DNA from: Terana coerulea
Lineage: Eukaryota; Basidiomycota; Agaricomycetes; Polyporales; Phanerochaetaceae
Assembly (NCBI GenBank): GCA_024811115.1
Contig: JAKOGH010000005.1
Location: forward strand, 806,001 to 870,000
DNA: 64,000 nt
Direction of reading: 5' to 3'
Shown: positions 46,897-58,091 of the stretch, piece by piece
How the letters are laid out: each line of letters starts with the position of its first letter
Position numbering within the stretch: the stretch's first letter is position 1
The notes under the pieces: generated by a model
What the model was told of the DNA's origin: nothing
Seen by the model: the letters and a program-made list of their open reading frames with translations, nothing else
Database searches by the model: none
Made by a program: the position numbers and the translations under genes

Positions 46897-48563
46897 CTAC
46901 ATGCTCCGAGCCTCGTCTGCGTCGCCCAAGAACACCGCGCCCTCGATCTCGTCGTCATCCTCCGCCGCACCCGTAGCATGCTCGCCCACAGACTTCAGGA
47001 TCTGACTGAACGCCAGCATCCCGCCGTCCGCCTCGTCCTCGTCGTCGCTCATCACATGCATCTCTTCGTGGAAGAGCGGCACTGGCGGCCGCTCGCGCTG
47101 CCCGGGGCCCCACGGCGCCGGCGTGACGCTTCGCTCGCGATCGTCCTCGGGCAGGAACAGCGGCGTTCGCGCGCGCAGCCCGTCCGGCGCAAAGTCTGGC
47201 GGCGCGATGCTCGGCGCGCGGGGCCCGACAACGCCCTGCGGCACTAGCGACATCGGGCGCGGCGGCTTCTTGACGGGCGGGTAGGGCTCGACGATGACGC
47301 AGAGGCAGCGGCCGCGGATGGAGAACCCTTGGTATTGCAGCTTCATGATCGGCTTCGGTTTCTCTTCCTCTTCGTCGGGGTCTGGGAGGAGCGTGTCTTC
47401 GGTCGGGGCTGGAGGGGCTGGCGGCGCGCCGGAGGGATGGGGCTCGTCTGCGTCGACCTCGATAGGGTCGTCTGGGGGCGAGCGTGTGTCGCTAGGAATA
47501 ATCGGGTCTGCCTCTTCTGCTTTTACCTCAACCTGAGCGCGAGGGGCGTCCTCTGTTTGGTCCATGCTGGCAAGCGCATGGTCATCAACAGGCGATACCC
47601 GCGGGCTGGCGTTCTCGAGCGGGTATATCTGTGGATCCAGGGGCCATCTCGATGTTCGGGTCTGCGTTCTCCCCTGGTTCCGCGACAGTGCCTTCAGTGG
47701 CATCGTCCTCTCGATACGCCCCAGCTTTCACAATTCGGTTCCGCGTCGAGCGTCGTGGAGGAAGATTGACCAAGGCCCGCAGGTCATCGTCGTCGCTCTC
47801 ATCTGAGACCTCAATGGCCTCTTCTTCTTCAGAGTCGGCTTCCACAGCCTTCTGCTTTCCCTTTCCTTTACTTTTCGTGATGTTGCGCCTTTTGGCCGGC
47901 TGGGAAGCTTTCTTCGTAGGTCTTGCGCGTTTCTGCGCAGCAGCGGCGTTCCTAGGGTTAGGATCTTCCTGCTGCGGGGGTTGGAGAACTTGCTTCTCTT
48001 TCTCCTTGGGCGGTGCAGCTGTAAATCTTCGGGTCTGGAGCATATAGTCAGCCAAAACCACAATGGTCGGTCGCAGAAGCGAGTGCGAGCAATTCTTGCC
48101 TTGATTAGGACTGAGTGAGGCTCTGTGGCTCGTAGGAAGTAGCCGAACTGATAGAAGTCTGGTTGCATACTGTCAAACTGTGCAGTCACGGTAGTGTTTT
48201 CGCAAGAGTACATACCACCGCGGTGAACGTCCACCGTTCCCTTTTTCGCTGTCGAAGGGTTCCCTGGACCGAGGTTCGTACCTTCCTCGGCTATGAGCTT
48301 CGGAATAATCCTGAAAGGGTCTCAAGCTCCATTGAAACGACCGATAACTCGTTTGGACACGTACAGAGGACGCAGGTCTGCGAGGACATGCTGGAGGACG
48401 CGCTCAGACATCCAGTCGACGTGTGAGGCGTCGATGTACATCTATGCGACTGAAAACGTTAGCACGACGTGGCGCCTTGGCTGTAAGTCGACTCACATAA
48501 AGAGGAATGACAGCACTTTCTGATATGCGAAGATAATACGCATTACGAGTGCTAAATTTCATG
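46897..48563 (-). CDS. Uncharacterised protein, conserved N-terminal block with basic/acidic disordered tail
   Basis: The ATG (complement 48561-48563) gives MKFSTRNAYYLRISESAVIP, spliced to YIDASHVDWMSERVLQHVLA, then by a GTACGT..CAG intron to LIIPKLIAEEGTNLGPG, KKGTVDVHRG, FGYFLRATEPHSVLIK and YMLQTRRFTAAPPKEKE. After that come a Lys-rich stretch (KRARPTKKASQPAKRRNITK), a Ser/Glu/Asp-rich stretch (EADSEEEEAIEVSDESDDDD), and a longer C-terminal part ending MLAFSQILKSVGEHATGAAE, stop at 46897. A one-base slip occurs at the four-G run 47640-47643. Basic and acidic tracts suggest a nuclear, DNA- or histone-associated protein, which is inference. I do not recognise a named domain. It is convergent with MEF2, only 65 bp apart. 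Confidence 0.65.
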
Positions 48564-48840
48564 GTATCCTCCTATTTGCGGGTTTACGTGGGGGTTTGCA
48601 AGCTTAGCCTCACTTCAAGGAAACTAATTAGTCTTAGGTAGAGGCGTCCCATTATCCACGTACCGTACAATACTTTTGTTTGAACTGGCCAGAAGTCAAA
48701 GCAAGCCGCACGCGCAGACGCCAAGGCGCGGGTCGGTTATTGTTGTGTCCTGTTTGGCTACTGTGACTAAGCGCCGTCTGCCAGAACCAGTGCCATTCTC
48801 TGGCGCTCTGCTTCTTACATCTCTCCACGACCCAGGACGA

Positions 48841-49000
48841 CAGCAGACGACAGGACGAAAACCGCGACGCTCACACCACACAGGACGTTTTGCACGTCCC
48901 TACTCGTGAGCGGGTAAGGTCTGAGGATCCCACATCCTTCTCGATCGACACTAGCATGGTCATGTTCCAACGAACAAGTGACGGACAAGAAACTCGGATT
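48841..49000 (-). repeat. Dispersed repeat, copy B
   Basis: This is the reverse-complement counterpart of 21260-21410. It keeps the frame VDREGCGILRPYPLTS on the minus strand. Homology may extend a little further right on the plus-strand coordinates, where the alignment becomes gapped. Confidence 0.65.
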
Positions 49001-50280
49001 TGCAACTCGACGCTCGGTGGGATCTACCGGTGTGACCACTCTGCGTATGACTTTGCAGTCTTTGGCACTGTTACAAGGGTTAGAGAGACACACAATTGCC
49101 TTACACCTGCTGTCAAGTCTCCGTGCTCTGCGAGAGTGCCCTCAGGACGGACCTTGGGTGGTAACAATCCACTTTGGTCATTCCAGGCAGCTTCCATCAA
49201 GAGTTGGCCATAGGCGATTTGGTACAGACCATGTTTGGCTGTTGTGCGTGCCTCTCCTTCAGTTCACTTTGTGGTATCTGGGATTGTCCTGGAAAACTCA
49301 ATTCAGACTACCCTCGAACTGTCGTCACCACAATTTTTTCCTTGACGCTCAGTGCTTCGAGCACTATAGATCTCATAAATGTATCTACACAAAGTGCTGC
49401 CAGTGCTCTGAATATGCTGTCTTCATAGATTTTAGAATTGACGGCAGATGCGCAATATCAGGTTTTGGACAGTAATGGCGAACTCGCTGTGCAAGTGCAA
49501 GATACACAACAAGAACAGGTATTTTTGAAGCTATTGTGGGTTTATTGAGTTACACAATTTCTGATCTCGACAAATCCAAGTAGTGGGCCATCTACACGAT
49601 GACAAGAATGCGCTGTCTAGCGGTACGCAGTTAGACATGTTATGCGTACGCTGGAACTAATATCCGCTGACTCAGGTATCCGTAGCTCGCAGGGGTTCGT
49701 ACATACAGAGCATTCTTCTGGTTGTACAAGCCCCGAGGCTCGGCAGGCCGGACGACTGGAGTACGAGCAAAGGCGAACGCCGTAAACTCGCGCTCACTGT
49801 AATGAATGAAGCCTCCCATGTCCATCCAACATCATTTGCAATACAGCCTATTTTACTTGTCTTCGCGCTACTTGTGAGAGATTCTGGCGGAGAAAGGCTC
49901 ACACTCAACGACGCTATCAACCGAACTGACCGCAGAGGGTAAGTTTGATGCTTGTTACGGCTCGTGACCTCGCCTGACTTCTCGCAACTCGCACGGACTC
50001 AGGAACAGCGTGTGGTCTTCGAGAACGGCGCCGAAGAAATACGCCATTCAGTAGCGGAAGGCCACACCTGGTGCCCACTCCTCTGGGTGCGGGCGCACAG
50101 TGGCTGCCGCATACCCCCAAGTCAGTGTGCAGATTCCATCCTGCTTTGGCTAACGACCGACGCCTTACGACCGGCTCTCACAGGCCATCTGGTATCTAAC
50201 CACCCACGTCACGCAGAAATCCAGTGAACCGACACCGTGGCGCTCGCAAGGCCCTTTTTATAATGCGGTGCTATCTGGGG

Positions 50281-50312
50281 TCAGCTGAGAGATCTCGATT
50301 TCTCTCAGCTGA
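50281..50312. promoter_or_regulatory. Perfect 12-bp inverted repeat upstream of the transporter gene
   Basis: TCAGCTGAGAGA at 50281-50292 is exactly complementary to TCTCTCAGCTGA at 50301-50312, with an 8-base spacer, about 100 bp before the ATG at 50414. It could be a dimeric transcription-factor site or a hairpin in the 5' leader. A TATA-like TTTATAATG lies just upstream at about 50257. Confidence 0.45.
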
Positions 50313-50413
50313 ACGGGGCCTTATATCAGGGTCGCTTCCACCCGTCGCACTTGGGCAGGCGACCTCCCCGTCGTCTTACCATCACAAAGGTTCCAAACCT
50401 GCGGCTTCAGACG

Positions 50414-52927
50414 ATGTCGATCTCCTCTGTCGAAGATGTGCCCGCTGAGTTCCTAGATCCGGTGAAGAGCAAGGCGCTCACCAAGAGGGTCTTGTGGAAG
50501 CTGGACACACATGTGCTCCCTGCGCTTGCGTTGGTACGTGACGCGCTGTTCTCCTTTCGATACGCATGGTCCTGAAGTGGCATAGCTCTGGCTCGCCAAC
50601 TTCATTGATCGATCCAATATCGGCAATGCGAGGTGAGTCGTTCACAAAACATTTACAATCAAGTCAAGCTCACCATTCCGCATAGGATTGCTGGCCTGGA
50701 GAAAGACACTCACCTCCACGGCAACCAATTCAACACCGCCCTTGCGGTCTTCTACATTTCGTATGTATCTCACGTCAGATACTATCATATCGTTCGCTAC
50801 CTGATCGTGCTTCGTCGTCTTAAGGTACATCATTGTTGAACTCCGTAAGTACGCTAATGAGCCATGTCTATACCCGGTCTAACAAGCCATAGCATCGAAC
50901 TGGGTTGTCAAGACCCTTAAACCAAACCGATGGCTACCGCTCATCGTGTCCATCTGGGGAGTCGTCACGACTATGACTGGTGTGGTACACAACTTTTCTG
51001 GTCTGGTCGCTATTCGGTTTTTCTTGGGTCTTTGTGAAGGCGGTTTACTCCCAGGCATTGCAAGTACTCTCACGAAGTCAGCTAGACTTTGGATCTCACT
51101 TTTCTATCCCACAGATCCTCTATTTGAGCACATTGTACAAACCACATGAGCTCCAGCAACGGTATGCGTCTTACCATCACACCTCCTATGCATGCTCACG
51201 TTTGACTACAGGGTCGGCATCTTCTATGCGTCGGCCTCTCTTTCCGGCGCCTTTGGCGGTCTGCTTGCCACTGGAATCATCAAGATGGACGGCGTAGGCA
51301 ACCTGGCAGGATGGCGGTGGATCTTCATTTTGGAGGGCATTGCGACAATCATCATTGGGATAATCGCTTGGTTAATGATGCCAGCCGACCTGGGCTCGGC
51401 GAAGTTCTTCACCGAGGAAGAGCGGGCATTCGTTCGTATGTTTTCGCATTCTCTCCCGTGTCCGAGGTGATTTGTCGTTGAAAGTGGTGTTGGTCCAGTG
51501 TGGCGATTCCGACAAGCTCAACATGTGACGGCAGGCGCGCCGCTCTCCGAACCAGCGCAAAGAATCAACGTCGACGAAGGGTCGTCCGATCCGGAGAAAG
51601 ACGCGGAAATTAGGACCTTCGAGAAGCCGCCCGCACAATTTGCGACTGTGCATCAGGAGGACGAGCAATTTGAATGGAGAGAAGTTGTCAGAGGTATGTC
51701 TAGGCTGCATGTATGCTGACGGTAAAGGTGTATTGAAGTGGAATGGCTAGGCTGCCTGGACATCCAAGTCTGGCTGACGGCGTTTGCGTACATGGGTATC
51801 ATTGTTAGCCTGTACAGCTACTCGCTATTCAGGTCCGTGTTCTACATTGCGTACTGTCAAGGTTTACCTTGCTGACACGTGTGATTTAGTCCGACGATCA
51901 TTGCCGGCCTGGGGTACACTGGAGGAGCAGCGCAGCTTCACACTGGTCAGTGACGCTTCTCATCATGTACTTCAAGCTGAAAGTGAACCTCTGTGCGCGC
52001 AGTGCCGCCATACGTACCGGCTGTCGTTTTGACAGTGGTGGTCGCAATTCTGAGCGACAGGGTTCGCTTCCGAGGGCCATTCATGCTGATATTCTTGCCG
52101 ATTGCTGCAGCTGGTGGGTACCTGACATGCGCATCCTACGCTCTTGGTCTGATTTAGGATGCATAGGATATATCCTAGCCATCGTAGCCAAGGTAAGCGC
52201 AAACGAGTCGCAGGGCGTATATTCATCGTCTCAAATGGATTTTCTGTCTAGAATAACGTTCAACGATATGTGGCGGTACATTTGATTGCCACTGGGATGT
52301 AAGTCGTGTCTTTTGCTTTAGTCCTGCGTAAGTTTCAATGGCATTCCCAAGTTATCCGTGTGGGCCGTGCATCCTCTCGATCCTTCCCAATAACTGCGCC
52401 GGTCACTACAAGAAAGCTACCGCTGTGGCGTTACAGCTCGCTATCGCAAATTGCGGGTACGCTCTCACGTCTCTACCATTTGCCTCTCCATGCTGACAAC
52501 TGCATACCCTCATGCGTTGCAGTGGATTTGTTGCGACGTTCGCCTATACATCGAGTGAGTATCTTCGCATCAATACTGCCCGTCCGGCGCTTACTTCAGT
52601 GTTTTATGGTAGACCAAGCTCCGCGGTACATCACCGGACATAGCATTGTCCTCGGCTTCGTAATCGCCGCATGGATCTTCGTCGCACTCAACGTGTACGT
52701 ACCACTTCCGTCTGCTTCTCCCGCACCGCTATATTTGTCCCTTCCTATTTCGGTGCCGGAGCTAAATATCGTCTGCTTCTCTAGGGCATACTGTTACTGG
52801 GAGAACAAAGCCCGCGCCGAAGGGCGGCGTGACGGCATGATCGAGAAGTACCAGGACCTGTGGGACTCCGGGGAAGACGCGGGCACCCATCGGCGACCGG
52901 TCGCCTGCGTTCCGGTTTACGCTGTGA
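50414..52927 (+). CDS. MFS transporter of the anion:cation symporter (allantoate permease/TNA1-like) family
   Basis: The start MSISSVEDVPAEFLDPVKSK precedes the family signature LWLANFIDRSNIGNARIAGL. Short exons add FNTALAVFYISYIIVELPSN, the loop around PLIVSIWGVVTTMTGVVHNF, AIRFFLGLCEGGLLPGI, VGIFYASASLSGAFGGLLAT and WRWIFILEGIATIIIGIIAW. The second half has VWLTAFAYMGIIVSLYSYSL, PPYVPAVVLTVVVAILSDR and AGHYKKATAVALQLAIANCG. Members of this family import nicotinic acid, allantoate, pantothenate, biotin or similar carboxylates; which one is not visible. The four-G run at 52870-52873 (three expected) breaks the frame; corrected, the tail reads GKTRAPIGDRSPAFRFTL, the standard family ending, stop 52925-52927. 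Confidence 0.87.
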
Positions 52928-53613
52928 GCGTCGCCGAGTGTGCTTGTTGAGAGCCCTTCCTCGGCTGTTATTACTGTAAGGAAAAATTCCTGACCTGTGT
53001 AAGAATGTAACGATGTACTCAGTCGTCCGCCCGGCGGTAGCAAGTGGCGTTGATAACATATCTTGTGTGCGAGTACATCATGTACTTATGTTTTATACGG
53101 ATGAACCGGAGATAAATTTCGTAGCACAACGCTGACGAGGGCTGCTCAAGCGCTCAAGCTGAACGATGCCTAAATAAATGTCAGCTCATTACTAATTCCT
53201 AGCTGGTTACCCGATTTTTTATTTATTTACCGATTTGATGGGCCAGCGCCACAAAGCCTTTGCCTTCTTTGGCGCTAAAACTCCCGATGCTCACGCGCCC
53301 TTGTCGTTTCCTTGCTTTGTGACTTACCGCCAACATGCACACTCGACTACACTGCCTTGGCCCTGGTATCTGCTCACCATGAAAAAGCACTTAGTCTCTC
53401 TCTAGTAGCCCGCAACTCGACAAGTACCGGCCCATGTCCGTTGTCTGTTTGTTTTGGGCCACTGCACGTCACGTCAATCGAGAGTGGCCACAGACTGTTC
53501 CAGCTGGCACACTTATATGCCAGACTGGACCTCGTTCCTCCTACAGCTATTGGACCCCCTCGCACAAGAACATCTCTAGGACTCAGCATACTTCCTCCTT
53601 TCGTCCCTCAGAT
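52928..53613. other. Intergenic stretch without a supported gene
   Basis: It is AT-rich around 53200-53235. No gene is supported. It should contain the transporter 3' UTR and the promoter of the F-box-like gene. Confidence 0.4.
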
Positions 53614-55020
53614 ATGGCGACAGACCATCTGTTACGCCTGCCCGTCGAACTCCAAGACATGACTGTCGACCATTGTCACGGCGATAAGAAGACCTTGTCT
53701 GCATGCTCCATGGTCTGCAAGTCCTGGTCTGCATACAGCAGGCACCACCTCTTCCATTCCGTCACGCTGGTCCTGCGTGACGAAGAGCAGGGACGAATAC
53801 GTGGCTCGGCAAAGGCTTCTGCTTTCGGTCGGTTCCTACGCGCCACCCCAAGAGTGCGCTGCTACATACGCGAGCTGCATCTCGTCGGCAATTACGGAGC
53901 GACAACTACAGACATACAAGAGGGTTCTATCGTGTCGATCTTGGAGAACCTCAGCGAACTGCAGGCCGTCTATATCAGATGCGTCTCCCTAGTGCGCTGG
54001 CCTCCACCGAGCTTAGGGAGTCAGCCCGTTGGCGTTTTATTGATGCTATCGAGGCTCCCGCGGCTGCGGGTGCTCGTTCTGGACACCGTTGTGGCAGCGT
54101 CTCTTCCTCGGAACTCGGGAAACCTTCCGCAGGGTAGCCCTACGTCGTTTCCTCGTCTGGAAGAGCTGGGAATCCTCGAGCAGCCCAGTCAACTCACATT
54201 GAACACGCTTATGACGGACATGGTGAAGATGCAGGCGTCTCAGGCGAGTCCAAGAAGCGTGCACTGTTTATGCCTTTCACTGGCGAATACCATCGGATTC
54301 GGTGTCGACCCGCTGGCGAACCTCCAAGAAGCTGGTCGACTGGTACATTCTGCGGCAACCACGCTCAATCATCTATCGCTGGAACTCCATCCTTTACTCG
54401 TCGACGATCTGCGATACGCCGCTCCTTTCGTCAATTTCGACCCTATGAGCGTAGCATGTGTGTACCCACCGTTTACGGCTATTGTTGGATGTCACTAAAT
54501 TCAGACCCCAGACTTTGTTGAGATGTTCAGACCCCGGCTCGGCTTGGAGTCATGCCTCAATCTCGTATCGCTCGAGCTGATCGTGGAGGCGCACCTTGGT
54601 GGTACATTCCGACCTCAGTCTTGGGCAGCAGCCGGTGCTGTGCCCTTTCTCCTCTCCTCCAACGCTCGCCTGGCCACGCTGAAGATAACCATCACGGATC
54701 CAGTTCTCGATGCCAGTGAAGGTTTCAATGACCGTGAAGACCGGGACGAAGTGTTTGCGACGTTCGACTCTATCCTTTGCCGCCTCCCGCGCCTGTCAGA
54801 GGTCATTATCGTGCGACACGAAGACATAGACAGATGGGCCCCGCGCTGCGAGCAGTTCCTAGAAAACATCGGGTCTTTTCCTGCCGGAGTCCAGGACGAA
54901 GGGTCTGTTACACTTTCCCACCGCGTAACCTATCGTAGTATGTTCGCGTGTACGGTAACCCTCAAATGTATGCGTGTCCTTGAACCTATACGAAGTATGG
55001 ACGATTCACGTCTGCTGTGA
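53614..55020 (+). CDS. F-box-like protein, tandem copy 1 (intact)
   Basis: The ATG at 53614 starts MATDHLLRLPVELQDMTVDH, followed by CHGDKKTLSACSMVCKSWSA and YSRHHLFHSVTLVLRDEEQG. LP-x-E-L-x-D followed by A-C-S-x-V-C-x-x-W and R-x-x-L-F is the degenerate F-box seen in large Agaricomycete families; F-box proteins recruit substrates to SCF ubiquitin ligases. The remainder is leucine-rich (VSILENLSELQAVYIRCVSL, LSRLPRLRVLVLDT). A short intron (54460-54504) joins VAC to TPDFVEMFRPRLGL, and exon 2 ends with a stop at 55020. It is paralogous to 56701-58091, most strikingly in the identical HGDKKTLSACSMVCKSW segment. Confidence 0.78.
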
Positions 55021-55586
55021 CAACTAATTGAGAAGTGGGGAAAGTGAGAAGCCGTGAGCCGTGAGAATTTTGATGGGACGCTGTACTGTGTGAACAATAT
55101 TAATATTTGCCTTGGTCTCTGTGGTGTTCAGGACGCGCGAAATTTGCCAGGAAGGTACCCGGGAAGTTCCCATGTTTAGGTGATGAATATCACCTGTTTT
55201 CCGGTGTCAGCACCCTGATTAACGGGTGAAACCCTTCGCGGGAATTTTGGCGGAAAAATTGGACCTTTCACCAGACCGATTCACAGGGCGTAAACAAGCG
55301 AATTTGGCCCGAAAGCACAGTAGCCACTGTCCATGCCCCTTTCGTGCTTGTATCACTTGAATTTCACACTGATTTATGATGAAAATGCCCCATATAATAG
55401 GGCAATTGTTATATTTGAGTGACTACCACATACACCTACAGCTTATATTACTATACATCCAGCACTCTATACAACATCCTACAGGGTGCCCAGCCAACCA
55501 CCAGCCCTTGACTGCCACCTACTGGAGCAGAAGAAGTGAAACAACACAGGAAGCTGATGCAGAGATAGGTAAGAACATTGTATAAG

Positions 55587-56148
55587 TTATAACGGACAAG
55601 ATCCAAAGAACGTACCTAATGCGCCAGCTATATATCCCCCAATGTACATGCATGCAGTGCAGTTTTTATGATACAAGCTTGCTGGGTAGGGGCAGGGGCG
55701 AGGGCAGAGGCGGTACATGGTGTGGTAGTGGCAAGTGCACGGGGATGTCGGATTCTGCTGGACGCCCTCGAGTAACAACCGGAACAGGAAGTCTGTGGAG
55801 TAAAAGAGGGGTCAGAAAACAAGATGGATTTGAGTACTCACCTGTAACGCTTACCAGAAGGGCTTGCAACAGCTGTAAGGTCTGATAAGCTGTGGCAACA
55901 ATGTTGAGTGTGAAAGTCAACCAACACGTATACATCGCGTACCGTTAACCTCTCAAAGTTCCTCCGAGATGTCTCAGCTGTCTATTCCTCATACTTGGGC
56001 TATCAGACGTCCACAACATGCACTGGTCTTTACCTGACACGGAATAGGTCAGCTAGATACTTGAACGCTGATTCGCATTGAAGTAGTGTATAGCAGCCTA
56101 GATACTCACCGCCAGCATCCTGCTACAAAAGAGCATAAGAACGCTCAT
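55587..56148 (-). CDS. Possible small multi-exon gene between the F-box copies (weak)
   Basis: Minus-strand exons can be joined with good donor sites: MSVLMLFCSRMLA before GTGAGT (56108), a hydrophobic exon WLTFTLNIVATAYQTLQLLQ, and after an ACAG acceptor LLLEGVQQNPTSPCTCHYHT through MYIGGYIAGALG before GTACGT. The pieces could be a degenerate membrane protein. No family is recognised and phases are only partly checked, so treat this as a candidate. Confidence 0.2.
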
Positions 56149-56700
56149 CTGAAGTCAGTTGAGCCAGTCGAGAGAGATGGAGATAGAGATGGGAGGGGTG
56201 TACGTCAAGCGACGAAGTGGAAGAGGGAGGGACGCGCGTCGCAAGCTTCGTCCCCTGAGATGTGATTACGTAATAGGCGGAGTTTCTGCTTGAATCGCTG
56301 TAAGCGCCCTCTGGGGAATTTCGCCCGGAAAATATGACGGACTGGGGAACTTTCGTCACCATCAGGCGGCGGGAGAAATTCACACGAAGACTCGATTCGC
56401 CATGTGTAGCATGATTTCCTGGTGAATCGGGGAAATTCAACAGTCCTCCCGGCGAAATTAGGGCGGCTTGGACTCTACAGTGGGTCCTGCCAGTTGATCC
56501 TGTCTAAGCACTTTAGCTTTCGTGATCAGCGGCCACTTTGTCCGTAGGCCCTTGTGCTATGTTAACCCGTTTGTGGCTGCAGGGTGGCCACAGAGCTTGC
56601 AAGCTGATATTTATAAATCGCCTCGGGGCCGCCCTTTGCACTGCCACTTCCGCACACTGCACCCTCATCAGAGCTCGACACACCCTCTCCCTCACCAGAC

Positions 56701-58091
56701 ATGGTGCCATCTTCTATACCACGACTGCCCTGCGAGCTGCACGACATGATCATCGACTATTGCCACGGCGATAAGAAGACGCTGTCGGCATGCTCTATGG
56801 TCTGCAAGTCATGGTTTACTTCCAGTAGGCCTCACCTCTTTCATTCCGTCACACTGGTCTTTCGCGATGGAGAGAGAGGACAACCTTCGGGCTCGCTGAA
56901 GGTGTCGGCTTTCGGTCACTTTCTAGAGACAACTCCTAGAGTGCGCTGTCACGTACGGGAACTGCATCTCATTGGAGCTAGAGATCGCCACGGCCGGCCA
57001 GCTACGGGCATACAGGAGAGTACTCTCGTGTCGATCTTGAAGACTCTCTCCGAACTACAGGTCGTCCACGTCGAATCCATCTTCCTGCAGAGGCCTCCGT
57101 CGAGTTTGTGGGCGCAGACATTTCAAGTTGACGTTAAAACAATGCTATCAAGTCTTCCGCAGTTACAAGTGCTTGTGTTGGACAGCTTTATGGAACCAGT
57201 TCTACCTCAAGGCTCGGACCAGTCGGAGTTCCGCCAGGATGGTCTCACCTCGAACGCGTTCCCTCGTCTGGAAGAGCTGGAGATCGTCGAACGTCACAGT
57301 CGGTGCAGAGTGCGGATGCTCCTGGAGGACGTCATGAAGGCACCGGTGCTTTCTACTGATAGCTCAACAGGCTTGCGACGACTGCGCCTGTCGTTAGCCC
57401 AAATCCCGTCGCTTATTGAGAACCCACTCATATATATCCAAGAAGTGGGCCAACTCGTATCTTCTGCCGCAACCACGCTCAGTCACCTATCATTGGAGTT
57501 TCATGCAGGGCTTGTGCTTGACTTGCGAGATGCTATTGTCAATGCTAATGCCCCTCGCCTAGACGTTCCGTGTATGTACCTTTTTCACTCTTGTTGGATG
57601 CAGCTAAGTCAAGCCCCCAGATTTCATTCAACTCTTCAAACCCCGGCTCGGTTTGCAATCATGCCATAGTCTTGTGTCCCTCGAGCTGGTCACCGAAGCC
57701 CATCTAGGCGGCTTCCAGCATTCGCAGCCTTGGGCAGTTGCCACTGCTATGGTCTCTCTCATCTCACCCAACGCCTCCCTTCACCACACTAAGGATAATC
57801 ATCACGGATCCAGTGTACGGGTTGTACGATGACGACCTGCTTTCAGGTTACAATACCGATGAAGACCTGGGTGCGCTATTTGCGCCCTTCGATTCCGTTC
57901 TTTGCCGCCTACCGCACTTGGTGAAGGTCGTTATGATGAGACACACGCACAGATGGGCTCCGCGTTGCGAATACTTCTTCAACAACATCGGCTCTTTCCT
58001 GCCAAAGTCAAGGCTAAGGGACTGCTGCACTACAGCAGTGCGTAATATACTTTGTACATTTTCTGTATTTCAGGATATGCACATTTCTTAA
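56701..58091 (+). CDS. F-box-like protein, tandem copy 2 (frame disrupted in exon 2)
   Basis: The ATG at 56701 starts MVPSSIPRLPCELHDMIIDY, then CHGDKKTLSACSMVCKSWFT and SSRPHLFHSVTLVFRDGERG, closely matching copy 1. The leucine-rich part is alignable throughout (VSILKTLSELQVVHVESIFL, LSSLPQLQVLVLDSF). An intron after DVP resembles that of copy 1. In exon 2 the frame is lost near 57780 within ISPNASL; the neighbouring frame then continues TTLRIIITDPVYGLYDDDLL, LFAPFDSVLCRLPHLVKVVM and HRWAPRCEYFFNNIGSFLPK, equivalent to copy 1, to a stop at 58089-58091. The splice junction near 57614 also needs one C fewer to stay in frame. It could be a decaying duplicate, or a victim of the run-length errors seen across the window. 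Confidence 0.7.

Larger units (their letters stand above)
48564..50413. other. Gene-poor stretch (1.85 kb) with a dispersed repeat and relic-like frames
   Basis: It contains repeat copy B (48841-49000). Around 49280-49555 one frame reads LTLSASSTIDLINVSTQSAA, a TAG at 49426-49428, then ILELTADAQYQVLDSNGELA; this could be a decayed gene but has no recognisable family. The remainder has no supported gene. Confidence 0.35.
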
